A stretch of DNA of 64,000 nucleotides from PGZG01 sp046292765 (GCA_046292765.1 JBKBQA010000005.1:1-64000), one strand, 5' to 3'; positions 34,482 to 43,756 are shown, numbered from the stretch's first letter. Numbers and translations are program-made. The notes: a model not told the origin generated them from the sequence alone.

Positions 34482-35011
34482 TACCACTCCTCCATCAGGG
34501 TGCCGGCTTCCTCCAGCAAACGTTGTACCCGTGCGATCGATTGATCAAGGCGCTCCAGATCCCCGCTGGCCAGTAGCGCATAGGGGTCTTCCACTGCCAC
34601 CGCGAGACTGTTCTCCATCGGCGCCTGGGGCCGACGGGCGAAGCCGCTGGCCGCAAACAACGACAGGGCCTCTTCGTCCAGCCAGCACAGCATATCATCA
34701 CGATTGGCGCGGGCTTCGGCAATCAATGCCAGTTCCGGCGAATGAACATCCGCGTTGGAGGCGGTGCGCTCGATCTCGGCCAGACTGATTTGCCGAGCCG
34801 ACAGTAAGTCCGGTTGCCCACGCAGGGCCTGACGAGCAAGGCCAACCACCGTACTGTAGAGATGAAAAATCACCGCAGCTCTCTGTGCCAACTGCTCGCC
34901 GCGGGGCGCACCATCCTGCTGGCGACGGCGAAGATCCCGCAGGGTCCACTGGGCAAAGAACAGTCGCTCGCGCAGACCACTGCCTTGATTCTCGCGCACC
35001 ATCCGCGACAT
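34481..35011 (-). CDS. DUF6586 family protein
   Basis: 176 residues, helical, cytosolic, no enzyme motifs seen. In Pseudomonas a protein of this size and pattern lies beside topA, which fits the location here: topA stops at 35081 and this gene starts at 35011, on the same strand downstream. The function is unknown. The ATG at 35011 has TTTTTGGAG with 6-base spacing; the in-frame ATG at 35023 has none. Family assignment rests on context and resemblance. Confidence 0.65.
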   Translation of the reverse strand: MSRMVRENQGSGLRERLFFAQWTLRDLRRRQQDGAPRGEQLAQRAAVIFHLYSTVVGLARQALRGQPDLLSARQISLAEIERTASNADVHSPELALIAEARANRDDMLCWLDEEALSLFAASGFARRPQAPMENSLAVAVEDPYALLASGDLERLDQSIARVQRLLEEAGTLMEEW

Positions 35012-35080
35012 GCCACACTCCAAAAACAGCGGCCGGCTCGCATCGCGATACCGGCCTGATTGATCAGATCACCTGCAGCG

Positions 35081-37846
35081 CTACTTCTTTGCTGCCGGCT
35101 TTTTCTTTGCCGCGGCCTTCTTTGCGGGTGCCTTGCTGGCGGCCGGCTTTTTTGCCGGCGCCTTTTTCGCCGCCGACTTTACCGCCGCTTTCTTTTCCCC
35201 GGGACTGCCCTCTTCGTGCCAGCCGCCGTCACGGTAGAACGCATACCAGCCGGTCGGCTTGCCATCAATTTCTGTCTGCACATACTGCTCGCGGGACTTG
35301 CGGCTAAAGCGCAGCAGCGCCAGATTACCGGCCGGATCCTGCACCGGTGCATCGGCCAGATAACGGTGTTTCTCTTCCAGCTTGTCGCGCACCGACTGGA
35401 TCTCGACCACCAGCGGCGCTCGGGTTTCCCGGTTCCGGGGAAACTTGCTTGCGGCAAGGAACAGGCCGGAAGCACCATCACGGAGCAGGTAGAAATCGTC
35501 GACCTTCTCGCACTTGAGATGCTCCATCGGGATCGGGTCGGCGCGTGGCGGGGCGGCTTCACCACTGCGTAGCAACTTGCGGGTATTGCCGCAGGCCTCG
35601 TTGGTGCATTTGAAGAATTTGCCAAAGCGACCAGTGCGCAACTGCATATCGCTGGCGCACTTTTCACACTCGATGGTCGGGCCATCATATCCCTTGATGC
35701 GGAACTCGCCCTGTTCCACCAGATAACCGTCGCAGTCCGGATTATTACCACAGACGTGAAGCTTGCGCTTTTCGTCCATCAGGTAACTGTCCATGGCCGT
35801 GCCGCACTTGAGGCAACGCTTCTTGCGACGCTGCTCCAGTGCTTCCGCCTCATCATCATCTTCGCTGACACGCACCGCCTCTTCACCCGGCAGCAGGTTC
35901 AGGGTTGCCGTGCAGCGTTCCTTGGGTGGCAAGCTGTAGCCTGAGCAGCCCAGAAATACACCGGTGGAACCGGTACGAATCTGCATCGGCCGGCCACAGA
36001 CATGACAGGCAATATCGGTTTCTGTGGGCAGGTTGGCACGCATGCCACCACTGGCCATTTTGCCAGCGGCATCGCCCTGTGCGGACTCCAGCCTGGTGCT
36101 GAAATCCTTGTAGAAATCATCCAGCACATCACGCCAGTTCCGCTCGCCCGAGGCAACATGGTCGAGGGTCTCTTCCATGCTGGCCGTGAAGCCGTAATCC
36201 ATCAGGTTCGGGAAACATTCCGCCAGCCGGTCGGTGACGATATCGCCCATTTTCTCAGCATAAAAGCGCCGATTCTCGGTGCGCACATAGCCGCGCTCCT
36301 GAATGGTGGAGATAATCGCAGCATAGGTGGATGGCCGGCCAATGCCGCGCTTCTCCAGCTCCTTCACCAGACTGGCTTCGGTATAACGGGCCGGCGGTTT
36401 GGTGAAATGCTGGATCGCTTCCACTGCAGCCATGGGCAGCACCTCGCCCTTCTCCAGCGGTGGCAACTCGGTATCTTCCGGGCTCTTGCGCGACATCGGC
36501 GGCAGGATTCGGGTCCAGCCATCGAACTTGAGAATGCGGCCCCGCACTTTCAACTCGTAGTCACCTGCCTCGGCAGTAACGGTGGTGCTAAGGTATTCCG
36601 CCGGCGGCATCTGGCAAGCAATAAACTGCTTGCGGATCAGGTCGTACAGGCGTCGGGCATCTTTCTCCATGTCAGTCAGCGATTCCGATTCACGGCCAAC
36701 ATCAGACGGACGAATCGCCTCGTGCGCTTCCTGCGCTCCTTCGCGACTGGAGTAGGAAATCGGATTGGCGGGCAGATACTGCTCACCGAGTTTCTTGCCG
36801 ATCCATTGCCGGCAGGACGCCACCGCATCATCGCTGAGGTTGGTGGAGTCAGTACGCATATAGGTGATGTGGCCGGCTTCATAGAGGCGCTGAGCCAGCA
36901 TCATGGTTTTCTTGACGCCGAAGCTAAGCCGGGTACTGGCAGCCTGCTGCAGGGTCGAGGTGATAAACGGCGCTGACGGTTTCGACCGGGTCGGCTTGTC
37001 TTCGCGCTCGACTACTTTCAGCTGGCCAACATCGCGCAACGCTTTCTCGTGCTTGCGCGCTTGTTCCTCGTTGACCGGACGGAACGCCTGACCGGCATGA
37101 CGATTGACCTGCATGCGAATGGCGTCAGCCTTCATCTGGCCGTCAGCAAACAGCTCCCAGTATTCGTCGGGAATAAAAGCACGGATTTCCCGCTCGCGCT
37201 CAACCACCAGCTCCACCGCCACCGACTGCACACGACCGGCGGAGAGACCACGGGCGATCTTGTCCCACAGCAGCGGCGACACCATGAAGCCAACCACGCG
37301 ATCGAGAAAACGCCGCGCCTGCTGGGCTTCAACACGGTGCATATCGAGCTTGCCCGGCTTCTGGAACGCCTCCTGAATAGCCTTCTTGGTAATCTCGTTA
37401 AACACCACGCGGTTGAAACGCTGATCATCACCGCCGATCACTTCCTTCAGGTGCCAGGCGATGGCCTCCCCCTCGCGGTCCAAGTCGGTGGCGAGGTAGA
37501 CATGATCGGCCTTGGCCGCCAGACGCTTGAGCTCGTCGATCACCTTTTCTTTGCCGGGCAGGATCTCGTACCGCGCTTGCCAGCCATTGTCGGGGTCGAT
37601 GCCCATGCGATTGACAAGCTGGTCGCGGGCTTTGCGGGCCTTGTGCTGAACACGCTGCTCGGCCGGCAGGGAACGGGTGATGGCCGCCTCCCGGGTACGC
37701 TCGGCGGGCGTGCTCTTGGCGGTGCCACCCACCGGCAGATCGCGCACATGGCCGACGCTCGATTTGACGATATAGTCGTCCCCGAGGTAGCGGTTAATGG
37801 TGCGCGCCTTGGCGGGCGACTCGACGATTACCAGATTTTTAGCCAT
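35081..37846 (-). CDS. topA: DNA topoisomerase I
   Basis: 921 residues. It relaxes negative supercoils. The Toprim start MAKNLVIVESPAKA, the DREGEAIAWHL acidic motif and the catalytic tyrosine in TYMRTDSTN near residue 328 are seen. Three C-terminal zinc-ribbon repeats follow: CHVCG...C, CLKCG...C-x(5)-C and CEKCA...C-x(4)-C. The last ~45 residues are a Lys/Ala/Pro-rich tail (KKAPAKK-like repeats, 35084-35180), as in Pseudomonas TopA, likely for DNA contact. I start at 37846 from the MAKNL homology; a codon at 37870 is in frame. A likely promoter is at 37890-37919. Confidence 0.97.
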   Translation of the reverse strand: MAKNLVIVESPAKARTINRYLGDDYIVKSSVGHVRDLPVGGTAKSTPAERTREAAITRSLPAEQRVQHKARKARDQLVNRMGIDPDNGWQARYEILPGKEKVIDELKRLAAKADHVYLATDLDREGEAIAWHLKEVIGGDDQRFNRVVFNEITKKAIQEAFQKPGKLDMHRVEAQQARRFLDRVVGFMVSPLLWDKIARGLSAGRVQSVAVELVVEREREIRAFIPDEYWELFADGQMKADAIRMQVNRHAGQAFRPVNEEQARKHEKALRDVGQLKVVEREDKPTRSKPSAPFITSTLQQAASTRLSFGVKKTMMLAQRLYEAGHITYMRTDSTNLSDDAVASCRQWIGKKLGEQYLPANPISYSSREGAQEAHEAIRPSDVGRESESLTDMEKDARRLYDLIRKQFIACQMPPAEYLSTTVTAEAGDYELKVRGRILKFDGWTRILPPMSRKSPEDTELPPLEKGEVLPMAAVEAIQHFTKPPARYTEASLVKELEKRGIGRPSTYAAIISTIQERGYVRTENRRFYAEKMGDIVTDRLAECFPNLMDYGFTASMEETLDHVASGERNWRDVLDDFYKDFSTRLESAQGDAAGKMASGGMRANLPTETDIACHVCGRPMQIRTGSTGVFLGCSGYSLPPKERCTATLNLLPGEEAVRVSEDDDEAEALEQRRKKRCLKCGTAMDSYLMDEKRKLHVCGNNPDCDGYLVEQGEFRIKGYDGPTIECEKCASDMQLRTGRFGKFFKCTNEACGNTRKLLRSGEAAPPRADPIPMEHLKCEKVDDFYLLRDGASGLFLAASKFPRNRETRAPLVVEIQSVRDKLEEKHRYLADAPVQDPAGNLALLRFSRKSREQYVQTEIDGKPTGWYAFYRDGGWHEEGSPGEKKAAVKSAAKKAPAKKPAASKAPAKKAAAKKKPAAKK

Positions 37847-37889
37847 CTTGAACGAAACCTGTCCGGGCATGGGGCCATCAGCGGCCGCC

Positions 37890-37919
37890 TATTTAGGCGG
37901 AGCGGCGCGGGGCGGTCAA
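37890..37919 (-). promoter_or_regulatory. Candidate sigma-70 promoter of topA
   Basis: On the minus strand a -35 TTGACC (37914-37919) and -10 TAAATA (37890-37895) are 18 bases apart, the spacer being all G/C apart from one T. The -10 lies in a CCGCCTATTTAGGCGG hairpin. A GC-rich long spacer is what supercoiling-sensitive promoters often show, which would suit topA; this is inference. Confidence 0.45.
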
Positions 37920-38062
37920 GGAAATGCGCTGACCGCGTCCTTTTTTAGTAGTAATCGGATTAAGGGTCCGAGAGCAAGCCCCCGGTTGTCAGCCATCAGC
38001 CTGATTTGTCAGGCGTGAAGGACGGGTCCACAATCTGCCCATCAACCCAAGGAGCCGGAATA

Positions 38063-38503
38063 ATGGATAACGACTACCGCACCGTACTGGTGGCGATCGA
38101 CTGCAGCGAGGACTCAGCAAAGGTGCTGGGACGGGCGGCGGCGGTGGCTGGCGAGGGGGCACGACTGCACCTGATCCATGTGATTGAGCCTCTGGCGCTG
38201 GCCTACGGAGCGGATGTACCGATGGATGTTTCCGACCTTCAGGCCAGCCTGATGGAGCAGGCTCGGAAAACGGCGCTGGAGCATGCCAGCCAATTCCGTA
38301 TTGGGCCGGAGCAGGTGCATGTGGAGCTTGGCGCGATCGAGAAGACCATTCAGGAGAAGGCCGACCAGTTGGCTGCCGACCTGATCGTCGTCGGCAGCCA
38401 TACCCGCACTGGCCTGGCGCTGCTGCTGGGGTCCACCGCCCGCGGGCTGGTGCCCGGAGCCCACTGCGATGTGCTGGCCGTGAAGGTCGACCAGCGCAAG
38501 TAA
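38063..38503 (+). CDS. Universal stress protein, UspA family
   Basis: 146 residues. The N-terminal YRTVLVAIDCSEDS strand-loop and the C-terminal ATP-type G-x2-G-x9-G-S/T motif (GSHTRTGLALLLGSTAR) are intact, so it is probably an ATP-binding UspA-like protein, expressed in stationary phase or stress. The start has AAGGAG 7 bases away. It is divergent from topA and convergent with the cNMP-binding gene. Confidence 0.92.
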   Translation: MDNDYRTVLVAIDCSEDSAKVLGRAAAVAGEGARLHLIHVIEPLALAYGADVPMDVSDLQASLMEQARKTALEHASQFRIGPEQVHVELGAIEKTIQEKADQLAADLIVVGSHTRTGLALLLGSTARGLVPGAHCDVLAVKVDQRK

Positions 38504-38510
38504 GACTCAG

Positions 38511-38528
38511 GCCGGCATCACTGCCGGC
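38511..38528. terminator. Weak hairpin between convergent uspA-like and cNMP-binding genes
   Basis: GCCGGC-ATCACT-GCCGGC, a 6-bp GC stem in the 34-base gap between convergent stops. No T-run on either side, so termination is only likely by position. Confidence 0.35.
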
Positions 38529-38537
38529 TGCGGCAGG

Positions 38538-39194
38538 TCAGGTGGTCTGCATGTTGCTCCGCACCGGCTGGGCGGATTCGTTCCAGAGACAGAGAATATC
38601 CGCCAGTTTGTGGGCCTGATCGTTCAATGCCGTCAGCTCCTCGGGGCTGTTTTTCGGCCCCGTGTAGATCGGCACGGTGCGCAGACGCGCCACCAGCTCG
38701 TGCTGCGGGTTCTGCATCTTGTTCACTTCCAGCGTCCAGCGGATGTTGTGAACCAGCATCCGGTAGAACGCCAGCTTGGTCGCCAGTGACAGATAGTTGA
38801 AATCCGTGATATTGCTGAAATCGGCGTAATTCAGCCGGGCAACAATGGCCTCTCTGGAGGCATCGTCGACCCGGATGGTCGCGGTCCGGGGCGTTCCCCG
38901 GATCATCGCCAGCGCCCCGAATACCTCTCCGGGGGAAATATAATTGAGTACCTTGTTATCGCCATTCGGCGCCATCACGGCCAGCTGGCCCTTGAGCAGA
39001 AAATACAGGAAGGTATCGGTGTCGCCCTTGCGAATCACCTCTTCGCTGGCGCGCGCCTGCATGATGTCCGAACACTCCAGCAACCGGGACAGCTGTTGCT
39101 CGCTCTCCCGTGCCACTTCATTGAAAAAGGGGATCCCCGACAGCAACCGCTGGATGCGTTCCAGAGGAAACTCGGCTCGGTCGATCTGCTCCAT
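38538..39194 (-). CDS. Cyclic nucleotide-binding domain protein
   Basis: 218 residues. Residues about 18-135 form a cNMP-binding (Crp-like) beta-roll with FLYFLLKGQLAV and the PGEVFGALAMIRGTPRTATI phosphate-binding cassette region, in which the R-T-A-T stretch holds the Arg expected for cyclic-nucleotide binding. There is no helix-turn-helix; the C-terminal ~80 residues are helical and unassigned, so it signals by protein contact rather than DNA. It is divergent from lexA with 188 bases between. A CGGAG precedes the ATG. Confidence 0.83.
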   Translation of the reverse strand: MEQIDRAEFPLERIQRLLSGIPFFNEVARESEQQLSRLLECSDIMQARASEEVIRKGDTDTFLYFLLKGQLAVMAPNGDNKVLNYISPGEVFGALAMIRGTPRTATIRVDDASREAIVARLNYADFSNITDFNYLSLATKLAFYRMLVHNIRWTLEVNKMQNPQHELVARLRTVPIYTGPKNSPEELTALNDQAHKLADILCLWNESAQPVRSNMQTT

Positions 39195-39322
39195 ATATAT
39201 GACTCCGCTAACCTGCGCTGACCAGAACAGGCGTTCATCCTAGGCAAGTGACGCGGACAGGGCAACGACGACTTACGCAAATAATGGAACAGCGCAGATT
39301 TCAACAATCTGTCCATCCGGCA

Positions 39323-39338
39323 CTGTTCACAAGATCAG
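39323..39338 (+). promoter_or_regulatory. SOS-like (LexA) box and promoter of lexA
   Basis: CTGTTCACAAGATCAG matches CTGT-N8-ACAG except for one base (TCAG). It starts 60 bases before the lexA ATG and overlaps a possible -35 (TTCACA, 39326-39331), with a -10 TAGCAT at 39348-39353, 16 bases on. Autorepression of lexA through such a site is established for the family. Confidence 0.55.
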
Positions 39339-39382
39339 TGGTCGTGCTAGCATCCGGCTATGAACTCGACCCGGAGACTCCG

Positions 39383-39991
39383 ATGAGCGACATCCTCACC
39401 GACCGACAGCGCGAAGTACTGGACTGTATCCGCCGCCACCTTCAGGACACCGGCATGGCTCCGACTCGGGCGGAAATCGCCGACCTGATGGGGTTCCAGT
39501 CGAAGAATGCAGCCTCGGACCATCTGCGGGCGCTGGAGCGAAAAGGCTTTATCCGCATCCACAATGATCGTTCCCGGGGTATTCAGCTGCTCGACGCCGC
39601 CAACTGGAACGAGGACGAAATGCCCTTGGTCGGGCGGGTCGCCGCCGGCCTGCCGATTGAAGCGGTGGAAAATGTGGAGCGCACCGTGCCTGTCCCTCAG
39701 GGCCTGTTCCACCAGCGCCCCACCTATCTGCTACGGGTTCAAGGCGACAGCATGCGCGATGCTGGTATCCTCGACGGTGACCTGATCGCCGTGCGTAAAA
39801 CCAACATGGCCCGATCCGGTCAGATCGTTGTTGCCCGCATCGACGAGGACGTCACCGTGAAGACCCTGCACATCGACAAGTCCAGCATTACCCTGTTACC
39901 CGCCAACGACGCCTATGAACCGATTCGGGTGGCGCCGGACCAACTCCATATCGAAGGCATAGTGGTGGGGCTGCTGCGCGATGTGGGCTAA
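39383..39991 (+). CDS. lexA: SOS repressor LexA
   Basis: 202 residues, as in E. coli. N-terminal winged helix (LTDRQREVLDCI, then GFQSKNAASDHLRALERKGFI). The self-cleavage site is Ala88-Gly89 (RVAAGLP), and the catalytic pair is Ser123 (GDSM) and Lys160 (VTVKTL). It represses DNA-repair genes until RecA* triggers cleavage. The start at 39383 has CGGAGA 6 bases away. There is no sulA after it, unlike Pseudomonas; a DUF1499 gene follows instead. Confidence 0.97.
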   Translation: MSDILTDRQREVLDCIRRHLQDTGMAPTRAEIADLMGFQSKNAASDHLRALERKGFIRIHNDRSRGIQLLDAANWNEDEMPLVGRVAAGLPIEAVENVERTVPVPQGLFHQRPTYLLRVQGDSMRDAGILDGDLIAVRKTNMARSGQIVVARIDEDVTVKTLHIDKSSITLLPANDAYEPIRVAPDQLHIEGIVVGLLRDVG

Positions 39992-39995
39992 TTCG

Positions 39996-40421
39996 ATGAA
40001 CCACTGGCGCCAAGGCCTGTGCGGCCTGTTCGCACTGATTGCCTCAATGCAGGTTCAGGCCGAGCAGCTGCCGGATTGCCCTGACACACCGAACTGCGTC
40101 AGCAGTCAGGCGTCCTCGGCGGAACGACGAGTAGACCCTTTGCCAGGAGGCGACAATGCCGATGATGCCAGAGAGCGGCTGATCCAGGTGCTGGACAGCC
40201 TTCCGCGAGTAACCTGGCGGGAGCTGTCCGAGCGGCTGATTCGTGCTGAGTTCACCACCCGCCTGCTTCGCTTTACCGACGACGTGGAATTCCGCATCGC
40301 TGATGACGGCCTGATCCATGTTCGCTCTGCGTCCCGCATGGGCTATTCCGATCTGGGTGCAAACCGGGCCCGGGTCGAGGATTTGCGCAGACGCCTCGCC
40401 TACCACAGCCAACCGGAATGA
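39996..40421 (+). CDS. DUF1499 family exported protein
   Basis: About 141 residues with a signal peptide (cut near VQAEQ). The DUF1499 marks are CPDTPNCVSSQ at the mature N-terminus and VEFRI...GLIHVRSASRMGYSDLG with a final R-x-R-V-E-D-L-R. The family function is unknown. It follows lexA by 4 bases (or overlaps it, if the ATG at 39981 is used), so it may be co-transcribed and SOS-regulated. The tatD gene starts 13 bases on. Confidence 0.85.
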   Translation: MNHWRQGLCGLFALIASMQVQAEQLPDCPDTPNCVSSQASSAERRVDPLPGGDNADDARERLIQVLDSLPRVTWRELSERLIRAEFTTRLLRFTDDVEFRIADDGLIHVRSASRMGYSDLGANRARVEDLRRRLAYHSQPE

Positions 40422-40434
40422 ACCGGAATCCGTG

Positions 40435-41229
40435 ATGCGGCTGGCGGATATCGGCGTCAATCTGGGCGACAAGCGCTTCGACCGTGATCGTGCCGATGTG
40501 CTGGCACGAGCACGCAGCGCCGGCGTGGCCCTGCAGATTCTCACCGGCACCAGCGTCGCAGGTTCCGCCGCTGCCTTGGCACTGGCCGAAAGCGAACCGG
40601 ATTTTTATTGCACCGCAGGCGTTCATCCTCACCATGCGTCGGAATGGCAGCTGGCGTCGTCCAGCGACCTGCGTTCACTCGCCGTCAGCAACAAGGTGCG
40701 GGCCATCGGCGAGGCCGGTCTAGACTTCAACCGTGACTTCTCCCCTCGTCCAGCCCAGGAAAAGGCATTTGCCGAACAGCTCGCTCTGGCGGCGGAACTC
40801 GGTTTGCCGGTATTTCTCCACCAGCGTGATGCACACCACCGTTTTATGCCGATATTGCGTGAATACCGCGATCAGCTCTGCGATCTGGTGGTGCACTGTT
40901 TTACCGGCACGCGCGAGGAGCTGTTCGATTATCTGGATCTGGATTGCCATATCGGCATTACCGGCTGGATCTGCGATGAACGTCGGGGACTGGAGCTGCA
41001 ACGACTGGTCAGTAACGTTCCGCTGGCGCGGCTGATGGTGGAAACCGATGCGCCCTGGTTACTCCCTCGCACCATGCAAGGGCGGCCACAGATCAGTGGC
41101 CGCAACGAGCCCGCCTATCTGATCTGGGTGATCCGCCAACTGGCCCTGTCTGCAGGACGGCCGGAAGCCGAACTGACTGATGCCTGCTGGGATAATGCGC
41201 TGCGCTTTTTCCGGATTCCGGCGCCGTAA
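40435..41229 (+). CDS. TatD-family metal-dependent hydrolase
   Basis: 264 residues. Metal ligands and family signatures visible: ADIGVNL at the start (in place of the more common D-x-H-x-H), TAGVHPHHA, IGEAGLDFNRDFSP, VFLHQRDAH, VVHCFTG and VETDAPWLLP. TatD proteins are 3'-5' exonucleases or deoxyribonucleases in DNA repair. The N-terminal variant D-x-G-x-N is typical of the TatD proper subgroup. I start at the ATG 40435 just after the DUF1499 stop. It is convergent with the glutaredoxin gene, 5 bases between stops. Confidence 0.92.
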   Translation: MRLADIGVNLGDKRFDRDRADVLARARSAGVALQILTGTSVAGSAAALALAESEPDFYCTAGVHPHHASEWQLASSSDLRSLAVSNKVRAIGEAGLDFNRDFSPRPAQEKAFAEQLALAAELGLPVFLHQRDAHHRFMPILREYRDQLCDLVVHCFTGTREELFDYLDLDCHIGITGWICDERRGLELQRLVSNVPLARLMVETDAPWLLPRTMQGRPQISGRNEPAYLIWVIRQLALSAGRPEAELTDACWDNALRFFRIPAP

Positions 41230-41234
41230 CAGCG

Positions 41235-41468
41235 CTATCTTTCATTCGCATCCAGCCAAGCGCGCACATCCAGCAGGCTGAAAGGCCAATCCAGCTCGCG
41301 CCCGCCCTGGCGCAACACGGGTATGCGAGTGCCGTAGCGCTCGATCAGCGCATCCTGCTCGCCGATATCCACCAGCACCAGCTCAAGCCGGGGCGCCGCG
41401 CGCTGAATCAGCGTCAGCGCCTGTTCGCACAGATGACAGCCCGTGGTAGTCAGCAACTCGGCCTGCAT
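41235..41468 (-). CDS. Glutaredoxin-like protein (DUF836 type)
   Basis: 77 residues, thioredoxin fold, with CHLC near the N-terminus (TTTGCHLCEQA) and the cis-proline in TRIPVLRQGG. These small proteins are thought to do thiol-disulfide exchange. It overlaps the rlmKL stop by one or more bases (ATGA), so its translation is coupled to that gene. Confidence 0.88.
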   Translation of the reverse strand: MQAELLTTTGCHLCEQALTLIQRAAPRLELVLVDIGEQDALIERYGTRIPVLRQGGRELDWPFSLLDVRAWLDANER

Positions 41469-43579
41469 CAGGCGTCTCCGCGACGAATCGCGAACAGGTG
41501 ATGAATATCCGGATGCCGCTGAAAATCCGGCGGAATACTGCCACGACTGAGGTCCTCCACCTTGAACAGGCGACGGATCTCCGCATCCAGTTCGAAGCGA
41601 CGGAAATTGCAGGAAAAGTACAGCACCCCACCAGGCTCGACACAGCGCATGATGCGGCGAATCAGCTCGGCGTGATCACGCTGGACAACAAAATCATCAC
41701 GGCTTTTGTTGTTGGAGAACGTCGGCGGATCACAGAACACCAGATCAAACTGCTCACGGCAGTCGGCCAGCCAGCTCATTACGTCAGCGCGTTCCAGACG
41801 GTGGCGGAGGGTTGAAAAGCCGTTCAGGGCCAGATTCTCCCCGGCCCACTGCAGGTAATTGTTGGAGGCATCCACTGTGACCGACTGCCGGGCCCCACCG
41901 ACGGCAGCATGTATGGTGGCCGCCCCGGTATAACCGAACAGATTGAGAAAACGCGTTCCCGAGGCCTCCGCCTCCAGCCGCATCCGCACTGGTCGATGGT
42001 CGAGAAACAGACCAGTGTCGAGATAGGCGCGCAGATCCACCAGCAACCGTGCCTGACCTTCGTGAACGACCATCAAATCCCGCCGCTGCCCGAGTTTCTG
42101 ATACTGATTGGCGCCCTTCTGTCTTGCTCGAGTGCGCAGGAATACCTGCTCACGATGGGCGCCCAACACCGAGCGCACGGCGGACACGGCCAGCATACGA
42201 CGGTGCTCTGCGGCTTTCTCATCGACGGATTTGGGTGGCGCAAATTCCTGCACCAGCACCCGGTCCGCATAGACATCCACCGACACATTGAACTCCGGCA
42301 GATCGCGATCGTAGAGGCGATAGCACTGCACCGACTCGGTTTCGAGCCAGCGCTTGAGATGTTTGCCGTTCTTGCGCAGACGATTGGCAAATGCCTCTAC
42401 CTCGGCAGGCAGCTCGAACGCCGGTTCCGCCGCCAGTAACGGCCTTACCGGTGCCTTGCGCACTGGTCGCAGGCGGCGGACAAAACTGTTCACTGCACCA
42501 TTGAGCACTTTCCACTGCGAAAGCGTTTCTGCACCACTACGATCAAGCACCTCTACATCGTTGCCGAGCACGGTCGCTGTCCAGCCCCGGGTTTCGTTGG
42601 CCAGCACGCTGGCCAGACTGTTCATCAACCAGCCGGCCCGGGCCTTGTCTTCAAGACGCTCTCCCCAGGGGGGATTGGTGGCCATCATCCCGTCCGCCGG
42701 CAGATCCTTTTTTCGCAGCTGCCCCAGCTCGCGGCGCTCGAAGTGAATCAGGTTGTCGACGCCAGCGCGCGCGGCGTTGGCGCGGGCCTGTTTGAGTACC
42801 GCGTCATCGGCATCGAAGCCTTTCAGCGACAAAGGCGCTGGCGATACCACGGCGGCTTCTGCCTGTTGACGCAGCTGCTGCCAGACGTCCTCACGGAAAC
42901 CACTCCAGTGACGGAAAGCAAATTCATCGCGCTGCAGTCCCGGAGCACGACAACAGGCCAGCATGGCGGCCTCAATCAGCAGTGTACCGCTGCCACAGAA
43001 CGGATCCACCAACGCCGGCCATGTCCCGCTGGCCTCGTCCGGCCGCCATTCGGCTGCCAGCAGCATCGCCGCGGCCAGCGTCTCACGCAGCGGGGCTGCG
43101 CCCGCCTGCAACCGGTAACCACGCCGACTCAGTGGCTCGCCACACAAATCCACGAACAATCTTGAACGCTGCTCACCGACCAGCAGACGCAGGCAAAGCG
43201 CACCGCGAGTATCCCGACTGAGCGGCAAGGGGTTGTCCAGTGATCGGGCAAACACACTGGCACTGACCCGGCTGTCACCGCGCACGCCGGCTTCATGATC
43301 AGCATGAACATTGAGCGCCGGCGCACCCGCCAGCTGTTCTGCCGTCAGCGCCGCTGCCAGGGCAACGGGAGCTTCCTGGGGCGCGGTGTCGACTTCCACC
43401 ATCAGCACCATTACTCGCTCGGCAAGGCGTGACCAGAGACACACGGACAGGGCCTGCTCAAGCGACAGATCCGCTCGCACGGCGGCAGCCGAGGCCTCAC
43501 CAGGCGTCAGCCCCAAGGTGACCAACTCCCGGCGCAACAGCTCGCCAAGACCGGGCATGCAGGTAATCACCATCTCCAC
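41468..43579 (-). CDS. rlmKL: Bifunctional 23S rRNA methyltransferase RlmKL
   Basis: 703 residues, as E. coli RlmL (702). An N-terminal THUMP domain and RlmL part (NPPWGERL, which makes m2G2445) are fused to the RlmK part (FLNLFGYTGAATIHAAVGGA and DPPTFSNNKSRDDF, which makes m7G2069). The start is GTG at 43579 with GGAGA 8 bases away; the ATG at 43573 is less well placed. It is divergent from rmf. Confidence 0.96.
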   Translation of the reverse strand: MEMVITCMPGLGELLRRELVTLGLTPGEASAAAVRADLSLEQALSVCLWSRLAERVMVLMVEVDTAPQEAPVALAAALTAEQLAGAPALNVHADHEAGVRGDSRVSASVFARSLDNPLPLSRDTRGALCLRLLVGEQRSRLFVDLCGEPLSRRGYRLQAGAAPLRETLAAAMLLAAEWRPDEASGTWPALVDPFCGSGTLLIEAAMLACCRAPGLQRDEFAFRHWSGFREDVWQQLRQQAEAAVVSPAPLSLKGFDADDAVLKQARANAARAGVDNLIHFERRELGQLRKKDLPADGMMATNPPWGERLEDKARAGWLMNSLASVLANETRGWTATVLGNDVEVLDRSGAETLSQWKVLNGAVNSFVRRLRPVRKAPVRPLLAAEPAFELPAEVEAFANRLRKNGKHLKRWLETESVQCYRLYDRDLPEFNVSVDVYADRVLVQEFAPPKSVDEKAAEHRRMLAVSAVRSVLGAHREQVFLRTRARQKGANQYQKLGQRRDLMVVHEGQARLLVDLRAYLDTGLFLDHRPVRMRLEAEASGTRFLNLFGYTGAATIHAAVGGARQSVTVDASNNYLQWAGENLALNGFSTLRHRLERADVMSWLADCREQFDLVFCDPPTFSNNKSRDDFVVQRDHAELIRRIMRCVEPGGVLYFSCNFRRFELDAEIRRLFKVEDLSRGSIPPDFQRHPDIHHLFAIRRGDA

Positions 43580-43712
43580 GGCGGATCTCCGTACGGTTGT
43601 GTAATCAGGCAGATACAGATCATATCAAGCAGTTGCGACCCGTTTTTCAAACACAATCAATATGCAGCATGCTGCTAATGGTACCCCTGTATATCGCAAC
43701 TCGATATTCGAC

Positions 43713-43756
43713 AGCCCCGTTCGCGGTTCCGATACTGGAACAGTGTCGGGGCTTTT
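43713..43756 (+). promoter_or_regulatory. Terminator-like nested hairpin in the rlmKL-rmf gap
   Basis: AGCCCCG (43713-43719) pairs with CGGGGCT (43747-43753), which runs into TTTT; inside, TTCC-GATACT-GGAA makes a smaller hairpin. It lies about 125 bases before rmf. It may end a short upstream RNA or attenuate rmf. The rest of the 299-base gap holds the palindrome GCAGCATGCTGC (43664-43675) and no gene that I can see. Confidence 0.5.

Noticed and set aside
35084..35180. Repetitive-looking DNA at the end of topA
   Set aside because: It encodes the Lys/Ala/Pro-rich tail known in Pseudomonas-type TopA, and is not a separate repeat element.
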